This document shows, piece by piece, positions 34,459 through 42,141 of a stretch of DNA of 51,423 nucleotides (within the stretch, counting starts at the first letter, position 1; the number at the start of each line of letters is the position of its first letter). The notes under the pieces were generated by a model. It was given only the letters and a program-made list of their open reading frames with translations. It searched no databases and was not told the origin of the DNA. Both the position numbers and the translations under genes were made by a program. Source of the DNA: Candidatus Krumholzibacteriota bacterium. Its GTDB lineage: Bacteria; Krumholzibacteriota; Krumholzibacteriia; JACNKJ01. The DNA is taken from assembly GCA_016933175.1 (NCBI GenBank), contig JAFGBK010000004.1:1-51423 (forward strand), written 5' to 3'.

Positions 34459-35703
34459 ATGCCCGAAGACCGCCTTCCCATCCTCCTGTTCGAGCCGCCC
34501 GGGCTGGCCTGGCTGGAGCCCCTGGCGGCCTGCCGTCCCGTGTGGGACCTGCGCGCCGGACCGCGCAGCCCGCGGGAGCTGCTGGCGGCCGCGGCCCGCG
34601 ACCGCGAGCTGCTCTTCTGGCCGCGACGAACGATGGCTTGCCTCGCGCCGCGTCCGGCGCCGGAACGCTTCGCGTCCGGCGAGATGCTGCTCGTCGCCGG
34701 GCATCAGATCGTCCTGGAGCCTGACGCCCTGCGCTGCCTGGACGAGCTGGAACCCGGCGACCGCCTCGCCGCCGAGGATGGCGAGATACTGGCCCTGCGT
34801 CTGGCGGGACCTGCGGCGCGGGAGTTCCTGGCCTCCCTGGACGAGGCGGCGGACCGGCCGGCGCCCGGCGCCGCCCCGCGGCGCGGCCCCCTGGGCGCGC
34901 GCCTGGAGGCCTGGTGGGAGATCGCCGAGCTGGGCACGGAGGTGCTCGACACCCTGGCCGCGGATGTCCTCGCCGCCGGCGGGTGGCGCGGCGAGCGCCG
35001 CGACGACTGGCCGGGCTCCGAGCGCGTCTTCCTCGCCGACGGCGTGGCCCTAGCGCCGGGCGTGGTGCTGGACGCCACGGGCGGGCCTGTCCTGCTGGAC
35101 CGGGACGTGGCCATCGGCGCCAACGCCCTCGTCCAGGGTCCGGCCTACCTGGGCCCTGGCACCCGCGTCAAGCCGCAGTCGCTGATCCTCCACGGCGTCT
35201 TCACGGGGCCCCAGTGCCGCCTGGGGGGCGAGGTGGAGGCGAGCCAGTTCCAGGGCTTCGCCAACAAGCAGCACCACGGCTTTCTGGGTCACGCCGCAGT
35301 CGGGGAGTGGGTGAACCTGGGGGCGGGAGTGACCAACAGCGACCTGAAGAACACCTACTCCGCCGTGCGCGTCCGGCAAGGCGGCCGGGAAACGGACACG
35401 GGCCGCCTCTTCGTGGGCTGCTGCCTGGGCGACCACGTCAAGGTGGGGATCCAGGGCCGCCTCGGCACGGGCAGTGTCCTGGCCCCCTTCTGCAACTGGT
35501 TCGGCGCCGATTTTCCTCCCAGGTACCTGCCGCCCTTCACCTGGGGCGACGATGGCGCCCTGGCCGAGCACCGCCTCGACGATGCCCTGCGCACGGCGCG
35601 GGTCGTCATGAGCCGGCGGGGGCGGGAGCTGGACCCGGCGCTGGCGTCCATCTACCGGGAACTGTTCGCCGCCTCCGCGCCCGCCCGCGCCGCGCTCGTC
35701 TGA
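34459..35703 (+). CDS. GlmU-like putative sugar nucleotidyltransferase with left-handed beta-helix
   Basis: The ATG at 34459 was chosen because GGAGG lies five bases upstream; an earlier in-frame ATG at 34414 has no such site. The protein has 414 residues. The N-terminal half (about 1-180) resembles the degenerate nucleotidyltransferase domain of the GlmU-like family, without a clear GxGTRM loop. The C-terminal half (about 200-380) is a left-handed beta-helix with the strongly conserved family block EASQFQGFANKQHHGFLGH, then GEWVNLGAGVTNSDLKNTYS. Members of this family are found in FCB-group and related bacteria. They are presumed to act in UDP-GlcNAc or other nucleotide-sugar synthesis, but the substrate is not established. 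Confidence 0.75.
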   Translation: MPEDRLPILLFEPPGLAWLEPLAACRPVWDLRAGPRSPRELLAAAARDRELLFWPRRTMACLAPRPAPERFASGEMLLVAGHQIVLEPDALRCLDELEPGDRLAAEDGEILALRLAGPAAREFLASLDEAADRPAPGAAPRRGPLGARLEAWWEIAELGTEVLDTLAADVLAAGGWRGERRDDWPGSERVFLADGVALAPGVVLDATGGPVLLDRDVAIGANALVQGPAYLGPGTRVKPQSLILHGVFTGPQCRLGGEVEASQFQGFANKQHHGFLGHAAVGEWVNLGAGVTNSDLKNTYSAVRVRQGGRETDTGRLFVGCCLGDHVKVGIQGRLGTGSVLAPFCNWFGADFPPRYLPPFTWGDDGALAEHRLDDALRTARVVMSRRGRELDPALASIYRELFAASAPARAALV

Positions 35704-36198
35704 TCCCGTGCGGGAATCCCTGGGCCGCCGCAAACCGTGATCCGCCCCATCGATCTGCAATGCCGCCGCCGGAGGCGAGGGGACGGGCCGAGTCGCTGAC
35801 GAGAATTCTTCACCCTCTGTACTTGTTTTCTATCCACCTATATATCAAGTTATTATAAGCATATCTTCGAGTGATTTCGAGAGTTGGCTTCGTCTGTCAT
35901 CGGGAAGTGGCCCGCGATTTGTTACCGACGCCGCCGGCAAGCACGTATACGACCCTGCCCTGCTCGAGTCTGCCAAGCCGGGGGCCCATTCCCACTCAGT
36001 GTGCTGCGCTTTTCCGCGTTTGGTTGCTACGGCAAGGGCGGGGTTTTCCATGTTCCTCCCCGGCCACCTGTCGCGCCGGCCCAGCTTGACAAACGCAAGT
36101 CGGGATGATAGTTTGGCTTGCGTCATTCTGGGGAGAGCGCAGTCCGGCGCCGGCGCGGCGCCTGGCACCGGACCGCTCGGAGGCAAGGCGGGGAATCC
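35704..36198. other. 495-base intergenic region with an AT-rich patch
   Basis: I see no convincing gene; small open frames here have no ribosome site or recognisable product. About 35815-35880 is strikingly AT-rich (runs such as TATATATC and TTATTATAAG) in a genome of roughly 70% GC. No tRNA, tmRNA or SRP RNA landmark is visible. The right end carries the HU promoter. A non-coding RNA between 35860 and 36085 is possible but unsupported. Confidence 0.5.
36086..36114 (+). promoter_or_regulatory. Strong promoter for the HU gene
   Basis: A perfect TTGACA (36086-36091), exactly 17 bases, then TAGTTT (36109-36114) preceded by TGA. It is the best -35 in the window. The leader to the HU start at 36199 would be about 75 bases. 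Confidence 0.6.
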
Positions 36199-36498
36199 AT
36201 GACCAAGGCCGATCTCGTCGAGGAAATCTCCTCCCGGGTCAATCTGAGCAAGAAGGACACGGGGATCGTGGTGAACCTCGTCCTCGACAACATCAGCATG
36301 GCCCTCTCCCGTGGCGACAAGGTGGAACTGCGCGGCTTCGGCAGTTTCCGCGTCAAGCAGCGCCGCAGCCGGCGGGCGCGGAATCCGCGCACGGGCACCT
36401 CCGTCTTCGTGCCGGCCAAGCTTGTTCCCTTCTTCAAAGCCTCCAACGACTTGAAGGCCCTCGTCAACCAGAGCAGCCCCGAGGAGCCGCAGGACTAG
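36199..36498 (+). CDS. HU/IHF-family DNA-binding protein
   Basis: 99 residues, starting MTKADLVEEIS. The family signature is complete: GDKVELRGFGSFRVKQR followed by RARNPRTG, whose RNPxTG holds the DNA-intercalating proline of the beta arm. A short acidic tail (SSPEEPQD) is added. HU/IHF dimers bend DNA and organise the nucleoid. Which subtype this is cannot be settled from the sequence alone. It has its own strong promoter and precedes the small ribosomal-protein gene. Confidence 0.93.
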   Translation: MTKADLVEEISSRVNLSKKDTGIVVNLVLDNISMALSRGDKVELRGFGSFRVKQRRSRRARNPRTGTSVFVPAKLVPFFKASNDLKALVNQSSPEEPQD

Positions 36499-36564
36499 GT
36501 TCTCCTCACGCTGCCATCAGCAGCCATCGGCGCGGGGGCCGATTCCCGTAGAGGCTCCGTTCCG

Positions 36565-36581
36565 GCTCGCCCCAAGCGAGC
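36565..36581 (+). terminator. Small hairpin between HU and the COX24-like gene
   Basis: GCTCGC-CCCAA-GCGAGC forms a perfect 6-bp stem with a 5-base loop, 20 bases before the next ATG. It may be an attenuator or a structured leader. Confidence 0.35.
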
Positions 36582-36600
36582 GTTCCAGAAAGGTCTGTCG

Positions 36601-36690
36601 ATGCCCAACGGCCGCAAGCGCAAGCGCAAGAAGATCGCGACCCACAAGCGGAAGAAGCGCATGCGCAAGGATCGTCACAAGAAGAAGTAA
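36601..36690 (+). CDS. 29-residue COX24/AURKAIP1-domain ribosomal protein (mS38/bS22-like)
   Basis: The peptide starts MPNGRKRKRKKIATHKRKKR and ends in KDRHKKK; 20 of 29 residues are Lys, Arg or His. This is the pattern of the AURKAIP1/COX24-domain peptides of Bacteroidetes-type bacteria, related to mitochondrial ribosomal protein mS38 and mycobacterial bS22, which bind the small ribosomal subunit. An AGAAAGG ribosome site lies upstream. It is easily missed by gene callers because of its length. It sits between HU and RNase R, whose TTG follows after nine bases. Confidence 0.85.
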   Translation: MPNGRKRKRKKIATHKRKKRMRKDRHKKK

Positions 36691-36699
36691 GACGCGCTC

Positions 36700-38601
36700 T
36701 TGAGTGATTTCGAGCGGTCCCTGGTGGACCTCCTGAAGACACGCCCCGGTGGCCTCGGCATGCAGCAGGCCGCCCGCCTGCTGGGCGTCACGCGCCACCA
36801 GTACCGCAACTTCCGCCGCCTGGTGCTCCGGCTGCTTCGCGAGGGACGCCTCGAGAAGCAGCAGGAGCGCTTGCTTTTAGGCTCCACGCGTCGCGGTCGC
36901 GACAGCGGAGCGGACGCGGAGCGCGCCGCTCCCCGTCGGCGCGGCCCGCGGCCCGGCGCCCATGTCGGCGCACCGCCGAGCAGCGTCGAGACCGAGCGCG
37001 CCCAGGGCATGGCCCAGCTGCGGCGCGACTTCGGCCTGCCGGACGGCTTCCCAGCCCCCGCGCTGGCCGAGGCCCGGCGCCTGGCCCGGCGCGATCCGAC
37101 CGCCGAGCGGGATCGCCTGGACCTGCGCGAGATCTTCACACTCGCCATCGATCCCGCGGATGCCCGCGACCACGACGACGCCGTCAGCCTCGAGCCCACG
37201 AACGGCGGCCTGCGTCTGGGCGTGCACATCGCCGACGTGGCGGTCTACGTCGAGGCGGGAAGTCTCCTGGATCGCGAGGCCTTCGCCCGCGGCAACTCCA
37301 CCTACTTCCACCTGGACACCGTGCCCATGCTGCCGCCCCTGCTCGCGGGGCGGCTCTGCTCCCTCCACGAGGAGCGCGACCGGCCCGCCGTGTCGGTCCT
37401 CCTGGATTTCGACCCGGCCGGACGCGCGACGCGCTGCGCCTTCGCCGAAACGCTCGTGCGCGTCGACCAGAGCCTGAGCTACGAGGAGGCCGAGGACGCG
37501 CTGGAAACGACGACGCCGCTGGGGGACCGCCTGCGCGCCATGCTGGAGCTGACCGGGCGCCTGCGCGCCGGGCGCGAGGCGCAGGGCGCCGTCCAGTTCG
37601 AGCTGCCCGAGATCCGACCGGTAGACGAGGGCGGCGTCGTCGAGTCCTTCGCGCCGGCGCCGCTCCTGCGCAGCCACCGGATCGTCGAGGAGTTCATGCT
37701 GGCGGCCAACCACGAGGTGGGGTGGCTGCTGCGCGAGCGCGGCCTGCCCCGCCTGCTGCGCGTGCACGAGCGGCCCGCCGCCGCGGATGTGGAGGCCCTG
37801 GCCGTCCGAATGCTGCGCCGCGGCGTCGACTGGCGGCCCGGCGCCGCCGTGGGCGGCGCCGACTACCAGGCCCTGGCGCGGCGCCTCGCCGAGCGTCCCG
37901 ACGCCGAGCGCCTCCTGGTGCGCCTGCTCCGCTCCATGATGAAGGCGCGATACAGCGAGAAGGACCTGGGCCACTTCGGACTCGGCTGGCGCGATTACCT
38001 GCACTTCACCAGCCCCATCCGCCGCTACGCCGACCTGGTGACGCACCGCCAGCTCAAGGTGGAGCTCCAAGCCGCGGCCGGAAGGCGCGACGACGGCCTG
38101 CGCCTGATCGAGCGCGACGCCGGCCCGCCGGCCCACTCGCGGCCCCGCCGCGCCGGCCGGGGCGCCGGGCCGGTCCTGCCCGGTCCCGCCGCTGGCCCGG
38201 GACCGCTCCGCCTGGCCGAGGTGGCTGCGGCCGTGAGCGAGCGGGAGTTGAACTCCCTGCAGGCCGAACGGGAGGGCCTGCGCCTGGAGATGGCCATCTG
38301 GGCGCGGCGCCATGCCGGCGAACGCCACGCCGCCACGGTCCTGGAGGTGTTTCCCACGGGGCTGCTGCTGCGCCTGGACGGCTGCGGCGCGGAGGGATTC
38401 CTGCCCGTCTCCTGGCTGGGTCGCGAGTACTTCGCCTGGCAGGAGGAACGGGAGGAGCTGCGCGGCGAACGGACCGGAACCGCCTGGCGGTCGGGCCGGC
38501 GCCTGGCGGTAACCGTGCTCGGCGCTAATCTCGCCTCGCGCCGTATCGACTTTTTACTTGAGGAAGGCCCGGATCCAAACGAAACTAGAGAAGAGTCCTA
38601 G
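36700..38601 (+). CDS. rnr: RNase R-like 3'-5' exoribonuclease (RNB family), lacking cold-shock domains
   Basis: The start is a TTG at 36700, nine bases after the preceding gene; 633 residues. Residues 1-60 form a winged-helix domain. The RNB catalytic domain follows almost directly from about 95: IDPADARDHDDAV supplies D151, D157, D159 and D160 with exactly the spacing of the four metal-binding Asp residues of E. coli RNase R. RNGNST-like and HFTSPIRRYADLVTHRQL motifs are also present. An S1 domain lies at about 545-625. E. coli RNase R has 813 residues and two cold-shock domains before RNB, which are missing here. A Pro/Gly/Arg-rich insertion of about 40 residues follows RRYADLV. The enzyme degrades structured RNA. 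Confidence 0.85.
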   Translation: MSDFERSLVDLLKTRPGGLGMQQAARLLGVTRHQYRNFRRLVLRLLREGRLEKQQERLLLGSTRRGRDSGADAERAAPRRRGPRPGAHVGAPPSSVETERAQGMAQLRRDFGLPDGFPAPALAEARRLARRDPTAERDRLDLREIFTLAIDPADARDHDDAVSLEPTNGGLRLGVHIADVAVYVEAGSLLDREAFARGNSTYFHLDTVPMLPPLLAGRLCSLHEERDRPAVSVLLDFDPAGRATRCAFAETLVRVDQSLSYEEAEDALETTTPLGDRLRAMLELTGRLRAGREAQGAVQFELPEIRPVDEGGVVESFAPAPLLRSHRIVEEFMLAANHEVGWLLRERGLPRLLRVHERPAAADVEALAVRMLRRGVDWRPGAAVGGADYQALARRLAERPDAERLLVRLLRSMMKARYSEKDLGHFGLGWRDYLHFTSPIRRYADLVTHRQLKVELQAAAGRRDDGLRLIERDAGPPAHSRPRRAGRGAGPVLPGPAAGPGPLRLAEVAAAVSERELNSLQAEREGLRLEMAIWARRHAGERHAATVLEVFPTGLLLRLDGCGAEGFLPVSWLGREYFAWQEEREELRGERTGTAWRSGRRLAVTVLGANLASRRIDFLLEEGPDPNETREES

Positions 38602-38617
38602 CCCAGGAGCGTGGCCA

Positions 38618-38983
38618 GTGAAGGAACGCCGACGCGCACCGCGGATCGAGGCCAACCTCACGCTGGAACTGCGGATGCCCAATCAGGAGACCGCCACCCT
38701 CGGCGAGACCCTGAACATCAGCCGCAACGGCATCTACTTCCGCACCGAGTACTACATGAGCGAGGGCACCAAGCTGCCCATCAGCATCCATCTTCCCGCC
38801 GAGCAGGGCGTCGAGGCCGTGTCGGTCCGCCCCGAGGGCATCGTCGTACGCTGCATCCCCGAGATCGAGGATCCGCGCGTCGACAATTACGAGGTGGCCT
38901 GCTTCTTCATGGAGATCACCAAGGAGGACCAGGCGCGCCTCGACGCCTTCCTGGAGCGGCGCTTCCAGTCCAGCCAGCGCTAG
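38618..38983 (+). CDS. PilZ-domain protein (likely c-di-GMP receptor)
   Basis: The start is taken as the GTG at 38618, with AGGAG at 38605-38609; the frame extends upstream into the RNase R gene without a better site. The 121 residues form a single PilZ domain. ERRRAPR is the RxxxR c-di-GMP motif, and NISRNGIYF matches the D/NxSxxG motif with Asn in first place. PilZ proteins bind c-di-GMP and often control flagellar motors or surface behaviour. Located between RNase R and the sigma-28 operon, it may act on motility; this is inferred. Confidence 0.82.
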   Translation: MKERRRAPRIEANLTLELRMPNQETATLGETLNISRNGIYFRTEYYMSEGTKLPISIHLPAEQGVEAVSVRPEGIVVRCIPEIEDPRVDNYEVACFFMEITKEDQARLDAFLERRFQSSQR

Positions 38984-39012
38984 CGCCACCCCGCGACCGC
39001 CCAAAAAGCCCT

Positions 39013-39039
39013 TCAAGTCCTTTCCCCGCATGCCGATAA
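39013..39039 (+). promoter_or_regulatory. Sigma-28 (FliA)-type promoter
   Basis: TCAAGTCC (39013-39020), exactly 11 bases, then GCCGATAA (39032-39039). The -10 is a perfect match to the FliA consensus, and the -35 resembles TAAAGTTT. It is nearly the same as the flagellin promoter at 51201. It precedes the HDOD-phosphatase-STAS operon. Confidence 0.75.
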
Positions 39040-39081
39040 CAGGCCTGAGCGCCCTCTCGGCGTCGGGAAAGGAGTCACATC

Positions 39082-39975
39082 GTGCCAGAGACACCCCCCG
39101 TGTCCGGTCTTGTCGAGCGCCGGTCCTTGCAGAACCGTGCGCTGGCCCACATCGACAGGCTGCCCAGCCTGTCCACCGTCGTCGGCGAGTTCCTGGCCCT
39201 GTCGCGGCGCGAGTACTTCACGGCCGCGGACTTCGAGAAGATCCTGATCAAGGATCAGGCTCTCGTGGCGCGCCTGCTGAAGGTGGCCAACAGCAGCTTC
39301 TTCGGCGCGACCCAGCCCATCCGCACCGTGAGCCAGGCCGTGGTGCTCATCGGCATGGACAATCTCCGCAACCTCGTCTACGCGGTCAGCTCCAGCGGCC
39401 TGCTCCGGCGCCGGCTCCGCTGCTACGGCTATGCCGGCCGCGGCTTCTGGTTTCACTCCCTCGGCGTCGCCATGACGGCGCGCCTCCTGGTGGAGACCGA
39501 TGCCGTCCGGGCGGGTCTCGCCGGCGAGGAGGCCTTCGTGGCCGGGCTCCTTCACGACCTGGGCAAGCTCATCCTCGACGATTTCCTGGATCCGTCCCTC
39601 GGTCCGCGCGCGGTGCAGCTCGGCGAGGAGCGCAGCACCCTGGGCTGGGACCATGCCGAGCTGGGCGCGCGCGTTCTTCTGCGCTGGAAGATCCCCGAGG
39701 AGATCCGCGGCGCCGTACGCGCGCACCACAACCCCGCAGCCAAGGACGGCTCCCGGCACGCCGGCGGCGTCCTGGTCCGCGCCGCCGATGCCATCTGCAA
39801 CGCGTGGGGCCTGGGCATGCGCCCCGACGCCGACCTGGCGTCCGATCCCGATCTCGGCGACTGCGCGGCGGCCCTGGCGGCCGCCGGCATGACGGAGGCG
39901 AGCTGCCGCGAACTGCTGCCGCGTCTCCGCCGCCAGCTCGAGACCATCGAATCCTGCTTCGGCGAGGCGCCATGA
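39082..39975 (+). CDS. HDOD-domain signalling protein
   Basis: A GTG at 39082 with AAAGGAG upstream gives 297 residues. The HDOD signature runs from about 20 to 220: LPSLSTVVGEFLALS, LKVANSSFFG, VSQAVVLIGMDNLRNLVYAV and GLLHDLGKL. The HD-type residues H and D are present in LLHDLGK, followed by WDHAELGA and AHHNP. HDOD proteins are regulatory modules in signalling and motility, mostly without shown enzyme activity. It overlaps the GAF-phosphatase gene by ATGA. Sharing a sigma-28-type promoter suggests a role late in flagellar assembly or in chemotaxis. Confidence 0.85.
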   Translation: MPETPPVSGLVERRSLQNRALAHIDRLPSLSTVVGEFLALSRREYFTAADFEKILIKDQALVARLLKVANSSFFGATQPIRTVSQAVVLIGMDNLRNLVYAVSSSGLLRRRLRCYGYAGRGFWFHSLGVAMTARLLVETDAVRAGLAGEEAFVAGLLHDLGKLILDDFLDPSLGPRAVQLGEERSTLGWDHAELGARVLLRWKIPEEIRGAVRAHHNPAAKDGSRHAGGVLVRAADAICNAWGLGMRPDADLASDPDLGDCAAALAAAGMTEASCRELLPRLRRQLETIESCFGEAP

Positions 39976-41543
39976 GCCTCACCGCCGGCAGCACGGCGGA
40001 GGCCCGCCTGATCGATCTCCACGAGGTCCTGGGGCGCGGGGATTTCTTCACGCGCCTGGCCGAGATCCTCGAGCGCGACCTGGACGTGCGCGGCTTCGCC
40101 GTGGAGATCTACGACCGTGGCGGCAACGCCTTCATCGAGCACACGGCGGACGGCGGCCCCGGCGCACAGCCCGCGGCCTGGCCTCTTACCGTGGGGGGCG
40201 AGGACTTCGGCCGTCTCCTGTTGCCCGCCGGCGCCGCCGGTCGCGGTGGCGAGGTGGTCGCGCTCTGCCGGCACCTGGCTCCCGCCCTCTATCACCTGAT
40301 GCTGGCCGAGGAGCAGGAGCGCCTCCTCGCGATCAACCAGGAGCAGATCCAGGCCCTCCAGGCCATGAGCGAGGTCCTGGGGGAGCTGGACCTGGATCCG
40401 CTGCTCAACCGGCTGCTCAAGTTCTTCGTGGATTTGCTGCAGGTCGACGTGGGGGCCAGCCGCTTCCTGGCGGACGGGGAGGTCCGGTACGAAGCGCGCT
40501 GGGGCATGCCCCGCGGGGTCCTGCGCCGGCTGGTGGCGGCGCCGGCGCGGGAGCCCGAGGACGCCGACCGTCCGCACAGGCTCGTGGCGCTGGATCCGCC
40601 CGGCAACGTCGGCCGCTTCCGGCTCGGCGCCGTCCTGCGGGCGGACATCGCCCTGGACGGCGGCCGCGCCGTCGATCTCTACCTCGTCACGGGCGAGGAG
40701 CGGACCTGGGATCCCCATCAGCGCTCGCTGCTGCGCTCCTGTCTGCCGCTGGCGGCCGCCGCCCTGCAGCGCGCCCTCGACCACGAGGAGTCCATCCGGC
40801 GCCACCGCCTGAGCGAGCAGCTCGAGGTGGCGCGGCGCATCCAGGAGCAACTGCTGCCCGCCCGGCTGCCGTCGCGGCCGGACATGGACATCGTCGGCCG
40901 GAGCCTCCCGGCCCAGTACGTGGGCGGCGACTACTACGACGTGCTGGTGCTGCCCGACGGCGCGCTGCTGGCCTTCGTCGCCGACGTCTCCGGCAAGGGT
41001 GTGCAGGCCGCCATGCGCATGAGCGCCCTTCGGGCCGTGCTCCACAGCCTGGACGCGGAGATCCTGGCGCCGGCTTGCGTCCTGTCGCGCCTGAACCGTC
41101 AGCTGACCGCGGACGGCATGGCCGGGCGTTTCGTGACCGCCGCCTGCCTCCGACTCAACCTGGACGGCGGCCTGCGCCTGGCCCTCGCCGGCCACGAGCC
41201 GCCCCTGCGCGTGGACGCGTCCGGCGCGGTGGCGCCCCTGGACGCCGAGCCCGGACTGCCTCTCGGCCTGCGCGACGGGACCGACTACGCGGAGACCGCC
41301 GGCCGGCTGGCGCCCGGCGAGCGGCTCCTGGTCTACACCGACGGGCTGCCTGACACGCGGGATCCGGGCGGGCGCCAGTACGGAGAAGAGCGCCTGCGCC
41401 GTCGGCTCGCGGAAGCGTCCGGCGCCGGCGCCGCCGCCCTCCTGGACACCATTCTCAGCGACCTGGAGCGTTTCCGCGCGGGCGCGCCCTGGGCCGACGA
41501 CCACACCTTGCTCGTCTTCCACCGCCATGAAGGGGAATCGTGA
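39972..41543 (+). CDS. GAF domain plus PP2C/SpoIIE-type phosphatase (RsbU-like)
   Basis: The ATG at 39972 overlaps the HDOD stop (ATGA); 523 residues. The N-terminal part is a partial GAF-like region, followed by a helix (about 115-135) and a second GAF-like domain (about 140-265, DLDPLLNRLLKFFVDLLQ). A coiled helix with ARRIQEQLLPARLP connects to the PP2C domain. That carries YVGGDYYDV (D320, D323), VADVSGKGVQAA, VYTDGLPD and ADDHTLLV, so the metal-binding Asp residues are complete. RsbU/SpoIIE phosphatases remove phosphate from STAS anti-anti-sigma factors; the next gene encodes one. Confidence 0.88.
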   Translation: MSLTAGSTAEARLIDLHEVLGRGDFFTRLAEILERDLDVRGFAVEIYDRGGNAFIEHTADGGPGAQPAAWPLTVGGEDFGRLLLPAGAAGRGGEVVALCRHLAPALYHLMLAEEQERLLAINQEQIQALQAMSEVLGELDLDPLLNRLLKFFVDLLQVDVGASRFLADGEVRYEARWGMPRGVLRRLVAAPAREPEDADRPHRLVALDPPGNVGRFRLGAVLRADIALDGGRAVDLYLVTGEERTWDPHQRSLLRSCLPLAAAALQRALDHEESIRRHRLSEQLEVARRIQEQLLPARLPSRPDMDIVGRSLPAQYVGGDYYDVLVLPDGALLAFVADVSGKGVQAAMRMSALRAVLHSLDAEILAPACVLSRLNRQLTADGMAGRFVTAACLRLNLDGGLRLALAGHEPPLRVDASGAVAPLDAEPGLPLGLRDGTDYAETAGRLAPGERLLVYTDGLPDTRDPGGRQYGEERLRRRLAEASGAGAAALLDTILSDLERFRAGAPWADDHTLLVFHRHEGES

Positions 41544-41863
41544 TGCAGATCAGTTGCCTCGAGGACCAGGACCTCGTCACCATCGCCGTCGCCGGCGAGC
41601 TGGAGGTGTACTCCCTGCCGGAGTTCTCGCGTCTGGCCGAGTCCTACCTGGGCGGCCCGGCGAAGCTGATCCTGGACATGGAGCACCTCGAGTACATCGA
41701 CTCGTCCGGACTCGGCTTCCTCGTGACCCTCCACGAGCGCCTGGAGCGACAGGCGCAGAGCCTGCGCCTGGTCAACCTCCAGCCCCATGTGGCCCGGGTC
41801 TTCCGGATCACGCGCCTGGACCAGATCCTCGACGTGAGCGCCGTCACGCAGCCCGCGCTCTAG
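41543..41863 (+). CDS. STAS-domain anti-sigma factor antagonist
   Basis: The ATG at 41543 shares a base with the phosphatase stop (TGATG); a GTG three bases earlier is an alternative. The protein has 106 residues, one STAS domain. The switch site YIDSSGLGFL has Ser54 in the position phosphorylated in SpoIIAA/RsbV. No RsbW/SpoIIAB-type kinase gene is adjacent. Coupling to the PP2C gene makes it the probable substrate. As the operon carries a sigma-28-type promoter, this partner switch may act on flagellar or chemotaxis output. Confidence 0.88.
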   Translation: MQISCLEDQDLVTIAVAGELEVYSLPEFSRLAESYLGGPAKLILDMEHLEYIDSSGLGFLVTLHERLERQAQSLRLVNLQPHVARVFRITRLDQILDVSAVTQPAL

Positions 41864-41887
41864 CGCCCGATCCGCCGCGCGCGCGCC

Positions 41888-41933
41888 GGGACCGGCGGCC
41901 TGGCCCCGCCAAGGCGGGGATCCCGCCGGTCCC
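41888..41933 (+). terminator. Strong nested hairpin after the STAS gene
   Basis: GGGACCGGCGG (41888-41898) pairs perfectly with CCGCCGGTCCC (41923-41933). Inside, CCCCGCC-AA-GGCGGGG (41904-41919) can also pair. It starts 25 bases after the STAS stop. No T tract follows, but the stem is the strongest in the window. Confidence 0.6.
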
Positions 41934-42062
41934 GCCGCGGGCCGGCATTGGATCGGGAGCATCTTGCCGGACCGGATGGCGCATTCTTCCCCTTCCTTCC
42001 CCGCCGGACCCGATCCTTCCCGTCAAGCCCTTGTCCGGTAGCCGGTTCGCGGCGGCCGCCGG

Positions 42063-42078
42063 TGGCATGTCCCTTGTA
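42063..42078 (+). promoter_or_regulatory. Sigma-54 promoter of the flagellar rod/hook-filament operon
   Basis: TGGCATGTCCCTTGTA matches TGGCACG-N4-TTGCA with one mismatch in each half and the exact spacing between the -24 GG and the -12 element. It lies 64 bases before the FlgF start. Middle flagellar genes are sigma-54-dependent in many bacteria. Confidence 0.72.
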
Positions 42079-42141
42079 TGAGGGCCACCGTCACCCGGCG
42101 CGCGCCTTGGGAGAGGGCGCGCACACGGGCGGGGAGAAGCC

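Noticed and set aside
35845-36186. Minus-strand open frame of 113 codons in the large intergenic region
   Set aside because: No ribosome site, no recognisable domain, and it runs over the HU promoter.
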